From: Onchocerca volvulus
Lineage: Eukaryota > Nematoda > Chromadorea > Rhabditida > Onchocercidae
Assembly: GCA_000499405.2 (NCBI GenBank)
Contig: HG738141.1
Coordinates: 889,644 to 953,643 of the forward strand
Direction: 5' to 3'
DNA length: 64,000 bases
Shown: positions 26,401-38,950 of the stretch, piece by piece
Numbering within the stretch: position 1 is the stretch's first letter
Layout: each line of letters opens with the position of its first letter
Program-made: the position numbers and the translations under genes
The notes under the pieces: generated by a model
What the model was told of the DNA's origin: nothing
Database searches by the model: none
The model's input: the letters and a program-made list of their open reading frames with translations, nothing else

Positions 26401-29400
26401 GAATTTTAAGTAGGATAGTGAAATACATTAAATTTTTTCTAATAATGGATCTTGTTTAAATTGAAATCTGGAATTGTGATCCTTCGACCCGATTAGGTAA
26501 AAATCATTATTCTTTATCTTTTTCTTTTCAATAATTTCAAAAATTATCAAGTCTGATATTTTGCTCGCGTGTTAAGTTTCAGCTTAAGCCGGGAAAAGAT
26601 AAATATGCGAATCTAGTGATTTGGATAGGTACTGTGTTCATTAATTTATGATAGGAAAATATCTTACCTGCATTAAGATGTTTAGAATTTTATATTATAT
26701 TAATGTATTTTCTTTCCCAAAAAAAACCATTTTTTTTCAAATTTTTTGGCTCTAAGTATCTTAATTTTTGTAAAATTTCCGCATCAATGATTGCTTAATC
26801 ATTTGAATTTTAGAAACGTTGTGCATCGTGGAATGGATCGAATACGACGTTCATTCCAAGAATCATTTCGTCGCCGGATGTCCGGGCAACATTTTATTCG
26901 TAGAACTCCACCCGGACGACATTCATCATCGAAAAGATCAATGAACTCAGGTTCTGCTAAATCAGAATTATGGCAACCAGATGAAATTGCCGTTCGGAAT
27001 GGTACTTGTAATTTCACTGTTAAGGTTAGAATCTTTGAAATGTTGAATTCAATGTAATAAACTGGATTGTTACAGTGTTTAAGAGGATTCAGGTTATTTC
27101 AATATTTTCCGAACTTTCAAATATTTTTAGCTTTGTTTTCGGATCCTCGAATGCATGGAATTTTTTAAATTTTCAAATTCATTTAATTTTTCATTCATTG
27201 TGGCTATTTGAATCATTTTTAAATTTATAAAATCATTCAAGTATCTGGGCGGTATCGAAGTATTTGAAGCGCGTGGTATGCAAATTTGTGAAGAAGCTAT
27301 GAAATTATTAAGAGTATGTTTTTTTTTTAAGTGTTTATTTTCTTGCTTAAATAATAAATATTGGATTACAGCTATTTGAATATATGTTATTTCTCAAAAT
27401 TTACATTGATTTTCATGGTCTCGTTTAGAAATATCGGATTAATCTGATGAAAAAGATCATCAAATTCGATGTAAATTATATCAATCAGTTGTTTTATCTC
27501 TAATTTAATTAGTTGCATACATAAAAATTGAAAGTTAGTTATAGACGATTACGATTTTTTCCTCTATGTAGAATATCTGAAATAAATTAAAATCCTCAAA
27601 AAATTGATAGCTACATCCATTCACTACACCGATTTTAAAACCGATAAAATATCGAAACTGCGTGATAGATTAAGTTCAACTTAATGTATGTTTTCTACAA
27701 AATCAAAGCTCTATTTTGTACTTTTTTTTTTAAAAAAAAGTAAGTAAGCACAATCAATGATTCAGTGATGTACAAAATTTTAGGGACAGCGACGACGACC
27801 AATTAAAGCAGTTCTGTATATTTCGGGTGATGGTTTACGTGTTGTCGATCAGGAAAGTTGTCGTGGCTTAATAGTCGACCAAACCATTGAGAAGGTTCCA
27901 TTTTTTGTTTTTTCCTTTTTTTTCTTTAAATAATTTATCATAATGTCCCTCCTATTTTTCATTATTTCTCTATTGGACATAATGATTCTATCTAGACTTA
28001 TTTGTTCTTCTTTTTTTAAAATCGTATTCCTCCATCTTTTCACTCCTTAAATTCTGATTTATTTCCTTCCATTTCTTTGTATTTCTCCTACTGTCCATTT
28101 GATTTTGTTCTAATCACCTATTACTTCCATTCTTCACTGCTTCCTATTCGTTCTTATTATTTGGACAATAGTAATCAATTGTTTTATGTTCATTTTCTCA
28201 GTTTAAAAAAAAAAGCGGAAAGGATATTAGAAATTGCATAGTTTATTTTTAAAATTGATTTTATATTTCAGGTATCATTTTGTGCGCCTGACCGAGGTCA
28301 TGATAAGGGTTTTGCTTATATTTGTCGAGATGGGACATCAAGACGGTGGATGTGTCATGGCTTTCATGCAATAAAGGAATCAGTAAGTTTAACTTAGTAA
28401 TCATTTAGAAGGAAATACATTGCTTATTTGTTATCAAGCATTTCGTTTTTGCTTTTAAATTCAAAACTTCAAGTTTTGGATGAAAATTTTCATTTTCTTT
28501 AAGGGTGAACGTTTAAGTCATGCTGTGGGATGTGCGTTCGCGATTTGTTTGGAAAAGAAAAAGAAGCGTGATACAGAAGCTGCTGCAGCAGTGCAAGCAG
28601 CTGCAGGTTTACCACCTCTTGGTTGCGAGAAACCGAATGTCGCTGGTTTTACTTTAGATGCAATTACCCAACAAATACCATCTATTCCAATTAGGTTTAT
28701 TTTTTAAGAGAATTCTGATGAAAATATAAATCTTTCTAATAATAGAACATGCTTTCTTTTCATCTTTGATAACATTAGTATAGAATATTTGGTTATTCGA
28801 TCTTTCCACTTTTGGTGGAATGCGAAGTGGCGATAGATAGATAGAATAATGTTATTTGAAAAAAACATCAATTAAAAAATTAGTACTGATATTTGCTCAC
28901 TTCAAATTTTTGGTTTTTAAAAGTTATTTTACTTGATTTTTATTTTCTAAAGGATAAATGGATTACAGAATTTTTCTAGAATTAGATTTGAGATTCCAAA
29001 ATTTGCAAGCTTCGCTTGACTATCATATATCTAACCTATTCGTATTGTCATTAGCAGCGACTGAGTATGTACTAGAGTATCTCTCAGAGATCCTGAGCAG
29101 ACCTAAATAAATATTGTCAGATAGTCCGAATCATCGGTCACTGAAAGATTCGAATGATTTATTCCAATAAATATTGGACCAGGGCATAACTGGCAAGTAT
29201 TGTAGCCTCTGCTATGAAAATTTACATCAAGCAATTATTTAGTATTGCTAATAAAATTGGAATTGACAACTTAATTTTGTACTTTAATCTTCAGTTCATT
29301 CGAACGAAATAGTTGTAATGGCTCTTTTCGTCGATTATCAATAACAGAACGATTACGTGATCCGCAAACTGCGATCGTACAGCCACCTCCTGCAACTTCA

Positions 29401-32344
29401 AATCCGTCATCTGCATTACAAATCACGTCGAAACCAAGGCCTGTCGGAAATCCACTACTTCTTATAAGACAGGTGAATAATCCTTTGATTTACACTTTCG
29501 GTTCATTTTTCCACTTTTTTTTCTTTTTTTTCCCTCATAAGATATTCATCTTCCCAATAGGAAATAAAATTTGAATTTTACTGAATCGCGTTCAAACATT
29601 TATTTCCTTGATTTTAAATTTAGAATATTTGCAGTTGCTTTTTATACTTCACTATAATTATGCTGTATCTATAACTGTAATGCTTCAAATAATTGCGCTT
29701 AAGAGTTTACTATTTCAAAATCGTAGTATATCTAGAATATCCGTATTATTTTTTCAAGGGATCATTTTGTGCCCCTGCTTCATCTGTAATCAACACTGGT
29801 TCGTTTCATCGACAACTTTCACTTCGATCATACCCGGATTCCCCAATTAAGATGGTTTGTGAAATAAATATTTCTAAATCATTTTTTTTTCTTTTTTATT
29901 AGAAAATTATGTATGTTTTCTTCTTTCACTAATTTTGATTATGAAATGATTTCCAAATTTTAAAGACATAATGTAAAATATTGTATATTTTCAGCAGAAA
30001 CAAATGTTTGCTACAGACATGGGAAAGGGTGAGCCAATTTTTGAAGATGATGAAGACAAACACTGGCTTAATAATGATATGCTGAATGAGGGAATCACTT
30101 TCGAAAATGCTCCATATTGTTCAGTGAAACATAATGGATTTAGGTAAAATTATCTAGCATTTCATTTTTAGTAAAATTATTAATTTTTTTCATTAGTCAC
30201 TGATTTTCCTATTCTTTTTGTATTTTTTTGCACTCTTTTTCAGACAGTCATTATCGTATACGGCTGCACCACACCCTAATGCTTGTGATTTTAGTGGTTC
30301 TCAAGCATATAGTTTGGTGAATTCTCCATTGCAAGTTCAAACCAATTATTTATCAAATGTTAATGGACCGGAATCCTGGTAAATTGATTGCATATTTTTA
30401 GTATACCTATAAAATAACCTTATTATATAGGTAGTTATCATTTCGAGTTATGGCTCTTGCTGTAGATTATAGTAAAAAAGTAGAATTAAACCATTCATTT
30501 GTAGGTTAAGTAGTCCCATTTCAACATGTCCATCAACGGCAAAATCAAAAGCTGATGAATGGTTGGAGCAAACATTGCGCTCATCACTATCATTAAATTC
30601 ACCATCTAAAAATACTAACGATCTCAACAGGGCAAGCCATACGATAGTTAAAGGTCTTATTTATTTTTTTCTAGAAATTATTAAATTTACATTTTATTTT
30701 TTTCTGGAACCCATTTAATTCGATGTTTCATTTGTCACGTTATTAAATCGTGTTTCATTTATTTAATTTGTCGATAAATTTCCTGCACTAGGCCTCATAG
30801 TTAAGATCTAGATGGTGTAATTTTAATACTTTTGTAGATATTTGATTGAGGTTTACGGACTTCCACTTGCAGAATCTATTGAAGTCTGGCGTTTGATCTA
30901 GCTTTTCTTTAAAAAATTTAATTAGTCTAGATTTTCTGAAGTGAAACAGTTCTGTACTTCATAAGATTTATTTTCTGGTAAATTTTTATTATTAATGTGA
31001 TGAATCGATAACGTAAAGTAGTTAACTATTTATATTTTCATAATTTAATCCACAAATTTATGTTTCCTCACTTCAGATGGGCCGCCACCAGATCAGCCAC
31101 CTCCGCCGTTGCCAAGTTCGTCACTCTTTCAGAGTACAGGTTCGGAAAAACCGATCCGTTTCAGTAGTGATTTTTCGCAATACGAGCTGCCTACCATAAC
31201 TGAAAATTTTTCATCTGTGAACGAGGTAAAGTTCAACCTTATAGAGTTTTGCCAACAATTTTGCATATAGATCTGATGGAAAATAAGGCGAGAAATGCAA
31301 TTAGAAGTTAGGATTGCGATTATTTATATTAAGTTTGATGCATTTCGAAATCATCAAATTTGTGAATGGTTAACGAATAGATGTTGAAATAAGTAAAATG
31401 GATTCTAAAGGTTAGAAGTCCCGCTTAGCCTATCTGTTACGATTCGAATATATAATAATCTTTAAAAGTCGAATGTTTGATGCGAATTTCATCCAATAAT
31501 AAGAAAATAATGTTTGAGCCGGTGAAAAATAGTTCACTTTTTTTTTTTTTTTTTTTATGAAATTTTCTTATTTTACAGAATGCTCCAGTTATGTCATCAA
31601 CATTAAAGGAATCCGAAATTGATATTTTCGGTCAGCCAGTTTTCAGCGCGTTACTGTCAAATTCTCAGAGAAGTCCGAAGCAAAATAGTCAGTATTTGAA
31701 AAATTTAAATTAAAGTTAATACATAAAATTTTGCTTATTATTTCAGTAATAAGTTTTTCACCATTATTCATCATTATGAATAATGAAATATTTTGTAAAT
31801 CGACATAAAAGAGTCATGCCAACTGTTTCAGTTATTGTTCATATATAGACATGGGATAAGGCAATTGCATGAATATTCGCTTTCACTCAATTTGCTAATT
31901 CTTTTTCGAATTTATAAGAATCACGAATTTCGTTTAAATTATGTTATTTTAGTAGATGAAATGTTTGATCATCCTTTAAGATAGTAATCGAGAAATGCTA
32001 ATTTTCATCTTATCATCAATTTATTTACTAATTCAGATTAATATGTGATTTGGAAAAAAATTTTTAGAGGATAAATTTTTGCTTTGATAATTGATTGTAG
32101 CATAGTTTACGAATTAACTTTTTAATGAAAAAAATTGTTTCAATGATTGCTGCTGACTGTGTTGCAATGGTTTTCAGGTCAGATGAATGAATATATGAAT
32201 AACAGAACATCCGAAAAACCGGAAGAAATTGATCCATTTGATGTCAAATGGTCCCATTTGGCTGTAGATGTTGCGAGAACATATCCAGTATCTGTTCGTT
32301 CAACCAATCCATTTTATTCGGAATCAAACGCGGTGAAGATTTAA
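20401..32344 (+). CDS. num-1: NUMB, PTB-domain endocytic adaptor and cell-fate determinant
   Basis: NUMB proteins bind membrane cargo through a PTB domain and recruit endocytic machinery, antagonising Notch and controlling polarity. Exons are 20401-20609, 26814-27024, 27242-27313, 27784-27894, 28272-28382, 28504-28694, 29295-29472, 29759-29854, 29995-30143, 30244-30378, 30505-30653, 31077-31225, 31579-31687 and 32178-32344: 2037 bases in phase, 678 residues. The PTB domain spans about residues 133-261 and includes [41 protein letters not shown] and [19 protein letters not shown] conserved [11 protein letters not shown] block follows, then a proline-rich stretch ([11 protein letters not shown], about residue 555), and at the C terminus DPF (642-644) and NPF (667-669), the AP-2 and EH-domain binding motifs. 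The first exon encodes a 7-glutamine run and joins across 6.2 kb by phase only; an alternative start is Met at 26833 (MDRIRRSF), which matches the usual NUMB N terminus better. Exon 9 has a CAGCAG acceptor that could add or drop one Gln. Confidence 0.93.
22129..22171. repeat. 17-bp inverted repeat
   Basis: The arms TTATATGAAAAAGTAAT (22129-22145) and ATTACTTTTTCATATAA (22155-22171) are perfectly complementary around a 9-base loop. Confidence 0.9.
22637..22930 (-). pseudogene. Nested coding relic inside NUMB intron 1
   Basis: One minus-strand frame has clear coding character for about 95 codons but contains two stops. It reads [20 protein letters not shown], stop, [20 protein letters not shown], stop near 22800, then after an acceptor-like TTTTTCACAG at 22760 [40 protein letters not shown] and TGA at 22637-22639. 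The charged helical pattern with a central W-L resembles small helical secreted nematode proteins, but I cannot name the family. The last 40 codons could alternatively be a real terminal exon. Confidence 0.45.
25302..25611 (+). pseudogene. Possible ionotropic glutamate-receptor fragment
   Basis: The frame from 25302 reads ...[33 protein letters not shown]..., resembling the SPW...I..A.L.L.E.G.L..LK.KWW region of iGluR ligand-binding domains. A GTAATA donor at 25471 joins in phase to a TTACTTCTAG acceptor (exon from 25548), adding [14 protein letters not shown] and a stop near 25609. No channel or other receptor exons were found, so this is at best a relic, and chance similarity is possible. 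Confidence 0.22.
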
Positions 32345-34430
32345 TAGCAAGACTTTTTTTTATTCGCTTTTTTCTTTAAGTTAGTAATTGTTACTACAAT
32401 CGTGATTTTATCATAATTTCTGTGAAACTTTTTTTCTCTCAGTAATGAAAAAGGAGAAGAGAGAAAAAGAGTGGAAGATTAAAGTTTTGAAAGAAGAATT
32501 ATATTTTTTTAAATGTGCTACAAATAACAGTAATATCGAATTTCTTTTGTTTATTGAGATATTTCGTGTAAATTTCAAAAAACCGGTGCCACTGTTACTT
32601 ATAGTACTAATTTTTCTGCCTTGATGTGAATGAAAATGAGAGCCACTTTTTTTTATTAAGAAGTTAAAAAAAAATTTCGCTGTAAATTGATATTATTATT
32701 TAAAAAAAAAAAAAGAAAGAAAGAAAAAAGGAAGTATAATTATCATTTGGTGTAAAATTGAATATCATTTGATATTTCAAAATATAGATGAAGTACTGGA
32801 TATTTGAACAGTAATTACTCTATCTGCAAATCCTATTCTCTCGCTTTTTGTAAAGTATGTCTTTATTCATATATGAATATTTATTTATTTATTTTCATGT
32901 TATATGTGACTTGTTAAATTTCTGATTTTTGATAATTCCGATCTACGCATTATTACTAATAATAGTATAGTTATTGCACAGAAAGAAGGAAATCATTGAG
33001 ACAATTTAGATAAGATTTCTATAGTGTTATTATGACTTATGTAATCCAAATTTTTTGTAAGTTCCTTATTCTAGAGACAATTGTTCGTCATTTAAGATGA
33101 TTAGATGAATCTCTAATTCTAAACAACAAATATTGGGAGAATGATTTTCCGTCACTGCTTATCAAATTCAGATTTATCTGAATTTTGTATTTTTCGATGA
33201 TTTCAAAATAAAGGAAACTATATTGTAAGTTGCAATTCTTTTGTCGAATTCTGGGATGCTTTCGCTATGAATCCATATAGTACTATATTCTACAGTTGGT
33301 TAAAGCTTGCAGCCATTATTGTAGACAAATTTTTAGAAACTGTTCTATGTTTTCTGGTATTTATATATTTAATGACTAGTTTACAATTTTGTTCCTTTTT
33401 CCTTCCAAATAAAAGTTCCACTTAGTTTAGCGCAGAATCTTTGTGTTGATATGAAAATAAACACTATTGTTTGGCAAATTTATTATGCAAAATATCCTTT
33501 TCCGAATATCACTTCATATTTTGGAGAGAAAGGGAATGAGATTTATGTTTAAGTTATGAAAATGAGAATGAAACCTGACATCAAATAATTCATGTTTCAA
33601 TTTGTTTGTCTCTCAAGTTTTAGAAGATTTTAAAAATGAACGTTTTAGAAGGAAAATTTCATCAAATTGTTCCAATGTCAGGAGTCAATGGAAATTTAAT
33701 GTTTGTTTGATAGTCATATAGACGATTTAAATATTTGATTAATCTATTGAAAATTTCAGATCAAATCTTCGTCCATCTTTTGTACATTAATTATTCAAAT
33801 CTGTTTCTTTATCTAAATAATCGTTATTTATTATTTATCATGTTTATGTGAATTCATTTTTCCGGCTTAGTCATAATTACGAACTTTTCCTTCTCTATAC
33901 GTGTGATTTTCTTGTCATATTAAGTCTTAAATAAATTATTACTATATATTATGTAAAATGCATAATACTGGTAATTTTAATGAAATACATTTTAAATATA
34001 TTCTGTGAATATATTTTTTATTAGCTATTAATATTCAACTAATCGATAAATAATTATAATGTAATTCATCACTGATGTTAACTTTTAAACGCAATTTATC
34101 TCACTTTTGCATATAATTAATTCACAAGTGTATTTGGATAAAGAGATTGCAGTTTTATAATGGTTTATTTTAACTGATTGATCTTATTGATAGTTCAGTT
34201 TGATTGTGTGACGGTTCATTTGTCGTTGTAAACGATTTGTTGAGACAACGATACAGATAGAACATACTTAACGACAAAGTACAAATATCATTCCTTCAAT
34301 CATTTCAATCTCAAATCTTTTCTGATCAAAAATTCCGGACTGTTTGACATTCCTCAAAGTCCTTTCTTCATCTTTCATCAATTCTGTCGATAAATATTGA
34401 TTTATTAGCTGTCGCTAAAATTTATTTCAG
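32345..34430. other. NUMB 3' flank and intergenic region
   Basis: No coding character was seen. AATAAA-type signals near 33208 and 33408 are candidates for NUMB polyadenylation. The missing first exon of the downstream phosphatase gene should lie here but was not identified. Confidence 0.5.
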
Positions 34431-37400
34431 TGACCAAAAAAAGAACAGTAAGACGACGGACGGCTACTCGAAGCACTAAAAAGGGTATTTAAAATGTATT
34501 CAATTAATGAATTCTATATTATCACTTTAATGGCAGTCTCTTATTGGTCATCTAAATGAAATGAAGAAAATAATTAAATGACAATGCTATTAGTCGAATT
34601 GCAAAATTTGGAATAATAATATTATTATGAATTATGAATAACGATTCAGATGACAATTATTGTGAAAAAGTTTGGAATAATAATATTATTATGAATTATG
34701 AATAACAATTTAGATGACAATTATTGTGAAAAATAATAATTGTTATCTGAATTTCTGATTTGAATTACTGTAATTAGTGAAATCCCGAAAAATTCTGAAT
34801 TCAAAATTACAACAAAAGCGAGCAGAAAAAAAAATTCTTAGAAAATATTTTAAAAATATGAACAATTTAGTGATACATTTTTCAGCGTTATTTAAATTTT
34901 GTTTACAAGATGTAAGAAATGAAATGTTGCAAAGTTTAAATTAAAAAATTTATTAGAACTCACCGATGAGGATGGGACACAAATGGAGCGCGATTCTCGG
35001 CCAAGCCGTCGCCGGATTACTGCTTTTCGAAAGGGACCGGAAAATCGAGAAATGTTGATTCAGATGAAAGCTTTTTGCACAACTACTGTTGCCACTGGAG
35101 TTCAGGTAAATATTACACCTATTTTTTCTCTCCTCTCTCTCTCCCTCTTTTTTTTTTTTTTTTTTTTTTGAATAAAAATTCTATTTTAATGGCTTTTTGT
35201 TTAAGCGTGAAGAAGTAATTTTTTCCAACATTTAAATTTTAAATTATCACTTTTTTCGCTCTTTTTCTTCTCATATTTTCATATTTAATTTAATGCTTAT
35301 TTATAATTTAATAAATCATATAACATTTGCTATCGGAATGTGTAAAATTTTACGTTGTATATCACTTAATAACTTGAAAAATGAAAAAATTAATACCATA
35401 TAATTGTTTATTTTGAAAGAAAAAAAACGAACAATTTGTCACAAATTATTCTAAATTTGATGAAATTTTAATTAAAATGATTAGCCATCAAGTAATTGTA
35501 ATTTCATTTCCTTGTGTCATTTGCTAATTAATTAATTCAACACAATTTGACAATATATATATACAAATTATTGTCAGATATTATCCATTGAGCAATATAA
35601 ATTTATGCTATTATCAATTTCATGCATAAATTCGATACCGTAGTGTTTTTAGGGTTTGATGAAAGAATTTAATGAAATACGGGCAACTAGCATACCACCA
35701 TCACAGTTGGTTAAAACTGCATTTGACAGAAATCCGGATAAAAACAGATACAAAGGTTAGTTAGATAATTCATTTAATTAATTAATTTAGTTCTAATTTT
35801 AGTCATTTAGCTTTTTTTTTTTTTGATGATAAATTTACAATAATTTGATTTCGATTTTGACTTCTTAGACATGTTGAAAAATTATAATCATTGTTGATTA
35901 ACTTTTCGGATATACGTATAAATAATAGTCCTTCTTGAGTAAACCAAAATGCTCAAGAACGATATCCGGTTAACCGGATATTTCTCTGTAGATGTATTTT
36001 GTGTTGATGAGACAAGAGTTGTGCTAAATTATCCACCAAAAAAAAATGATTATATCCATGCAAATTGGGTTGATGTCGTTTCCATCAAACGTCGGTTTAT
36101 CTGCACGCAGGTTTGTTTTTCTAATCTTTTTATCATTTTTTTTTTTTTTTTATTTCCTGATTGTTTCTTTCTTTCCTTTTTTCCAATTTTTTAAGAGGTT
36201 TCCTTTTTTTTTAATTTCATTTTCAATACATTTTAATGATTTTTAAAAATTTTCAATAATTACAGTTACTATGCAATGCAATGGCTATTCTGATCCTGCA
36301 TCTATTTTTAAAATTTATATTTTAGATATTTCAAAATTTTTTAGATCTAAGATTGAAATTAATGTTGAATTTCAAAATATAATCTTAAATTTGAAAAAGA
36401 TTTTTAATTTTGGATTTTAAAATAGTTTTGAATTCCAGTAAACGTCCTTGTTCTTAGGTTTTAAAACAAAAAAACAAAAAAACCTTGAATTCTGGTAAAG
36501 ATTACTGATTTTAGATTTTGAAAAACATATTTTGAATTCTAAAAAGAATTACTATTCTAGGATATTCCATTCTGTAAAAGTTATCATATATCCAATATTT
36601 GAGGCACCAAAAGAGAATACAGTAGAAGATTTCTGGCGTATGGTATGGCAAGAAGATTGTCATTCAATAGTCATGCTCTGTAATATCATAGAATCTGGCA
36701 AAAAGAAATGTGAACAGTACTGGCCAACTGAAGAAGAGGAATCTGTAAGATAATGAACTTTTTAAAAAGATAAAATTACTTTAATTAATCAATCATCAAT
36801 TAATAATTATCATTTTTAATTATTGATTTCTGGTTTTTGAGAAATATAGAAGCTATTTTTTTTAATTGCAGAAAGAATATGGAGTTCTAAAGGTAACATG
36901 CAATCGTGTGATTCAAGAAGAAAAGACACTAACGATTACCAATCTTAGTGTAACCAATGGTAGCAAAAAATTATCAGTAGAACATATTGCTTGGAATGAT
37001 TGGCCTGATCGTGGAGTACCCAATAATTTCTTGGCACCATTTCGACTTTTACAACGAATCAAAAATCAGACACATGTTGTAATTCATTGTTCTGCAGGTA
37101 TTTTTAATTATAATTTTGACAATTAGAATTTTTTTCTTTTGTAAATAAAATATTCATCAAAGAAGCAATTCATGAGGAAATACCTGTATTGTTTATATTA
37201 TAGTAAAGAATTTAGCAATTTGTAATTTATAAATTCTTCGATAGTTTTCATTGATAATTTTTGTAAGGTTTCTCAGTAATAAATTGTCTCTTTTAGGATA
37301 ATTTGAGCATTAATTTTCATATTTCTTATCTATATTACAATGTCATAATGAAAATATTGCCAAGAAATAACATTCGAAATTTTTAGAAAATATATTATAT

Positions 37401-38182
37401 TTAGATACTTATATTATAAACCTTATTAAATTTATTAATTTTTAATGATCAGGTATTGGTCGAACGGGAACAGTTGTTGGTTTGGATGTAGCAGATACTA
37501 TGTTTAACGATGGTATGAAAGTTACTATGCGTGATGTAGTTCGAGAACTTCGTCTTCAACGTCACGGTTCCGTACAAACTGACATTCAATACGTTTACAT
37601 ACATCGTTGCATTTTGGCACTTTCGGAAAATCGAAAGGTATGCATCTTTCTTGTTTTAACAATTTTAAAATTTATGCTTAACCCTAAGTCAGTTGTTCAC
37701 AATCCCGCTAATTTATTTTGTTGCTAAAAATCTCTTCGATATTTTGGACTCTTTTCTGCTCATTGAATTGTCAAACTATAAGTTTTTTCATTATCCGATA
37801 ATGCCAAAAAGTAATAAGTAGATATTGAAAATGTTCAAAATTTTGTTTTTAAGTTTTAGTGGGAAAAAACTGAACTATTATAATTATTTTCATTTGAAAA
37901 ATCGTTACTTTTAGCTGCAATAACAATTAATTATAATAAATATTATAGTTTAATTCCATCTCACTTTTTTTTTTTTGCTTTATATCATAATTCTTTGTTC
38001 AATTAAAAATCAGAACCTATTAGTGACTATACTATTTGATTATTAAATTGAATCAAATTGAAATCAAATACAAAAGAAAACAAATTTTTCAGCTCATCAA
38101 AAGAGATGAAATTGCGAGCTTTTTAAAAGATTTTGAAATACTTGCACATGCTCGTGGCAGTTTACCAACTCCAGCCAAATAG
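34431..38182 (+). CDS. Single-domain protein tyrosine phosphatase (5' end missing)
   Basis: The enzyme dephosphorylates phosphotyrosine by a Cys-based mechanism. Exons are 34431-34484, 34957-35105, 35653-35755, 35992-36110, 36604-36744, 36872-37097, 37453-37637 and 38093-38182. They join in phase (about 355 codons with stop), but the first begins in mid-codon, so at least one upstream exon is absent. The N terminus is short and very basic (KKRTVRRRTATRSTKK); the rest is a classical PTP domain: NRYKDVFCVDETRVVL, YIHANWV, NTVEDFWRMVW, the WPD loop as WPDRGVP and the P-loop HCSAGIGRTGT (Cys split from the rest by intron 6), then the Q-loop region QTDIQY. All catalytic residues look intact. There is no signal peptide or membrane segment. 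This layout matches the expanded nematode cytosolic PTP family, many of which are germline-linked in C. elegans; the specific orthologue is not assigned. Confidence 0.88.
34607..34733. repeat. Two-copy 64-bp tandem duplication
   Basis: Copies 34607-34670 and 34671-34733 differ at about three positions. It lies inside the first visible intron of the phosphatase gene and contains internal TAATAATATTATTA symmetry. Confidence 0.9.
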
Positions 38183-38749
38183 GTTTTGAACAATACGTAC
38201 GTGTGTACATGCGCATCATCATCATCATTAACGACTATTTATTGAACAAATGATAGTTGCTATTCGAGAAATAGAGAAAATAATTTTAGTACAATATGTT
38301 TTCACGTCATTCTATTATCATACTGCTAAATCAATGGAATCCATTTGTGTTAATCATAAAATAACGCTCTTTCTTGCACAATTACACTTACATCTGTACC
38401 AATTCATATAATTGATATTCATTAAAAAAAAAAAAAAAAAAACATATCAATAAATGATAATCATTGTTTAACATTTGCAATTTCATTAATTAAAATAATT
38501 CTTAAGCAATATATAGTTTTGCTGTCATAATTTTGATAATCAAAATAATTCTTGAAATATCCTCCAGTGATCTATTTAATGGGTTCCTTTTGCATATTCG
38601 AAAAAAGTTTTATATATTTACTAGCGGATAAATTGAATTTGAATTTTTTTCATCAAATACAATTACAAGATAGAATAGTTGCTATAAAATCATTGTCAAT
38701 AAAATGTGTCTGGGCAGGATGACCGAAAAAAAGTAGTCGAGTGAAGTAC

Positions 38750-38950
38750 AGTAGTTAACGAGAAAATTTTTTGTGTTGTGACAGAGACGAATCTTGATGA
38801 GAAAATTTATTGTTTGACCGATGAATGGATTCCTTCGTTATAAGATCGAGTAAAATCAGAATATTACGAATGCAGTTGGATGCTTGGTTTTAGTAGAGAT
38901 GAACTAAAAATACTGATTGGAAAATACTGATTGTCGAGTGAATTGAGTGA
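38750..38950 (+). repeat. Fragment related to the interior of the 59-kb element
   Basis: The stretch around TTTTTTGTGTTGTGACAGAG followed by ACGAATC...GATGAGAA aligns to 59550-59640, and the CTGATTGTCGAGTGAATTG part to 59715-59745. Same orientation, roughly three-quarters identical by eye. The ends are not defined. Confidence 0.5.

Larger units (their letters stand above)
20610..26813. other. NUMB intron 1 (6.2 kb)
   Basis: This large AT-rich intron contains a minus-strand relic at 22637-22930, a receptor-like relic at 25302-25611 and an inverted repeat at 22129-22171. The rest shows nothing recognisable. An additional alternative first exon could be hidden here. Confidence 0.6.

Noticed and set aside
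26799..27017. 72-codon minus-strand frame
   Set aside because: It is antisense to a NUMB coding exon.
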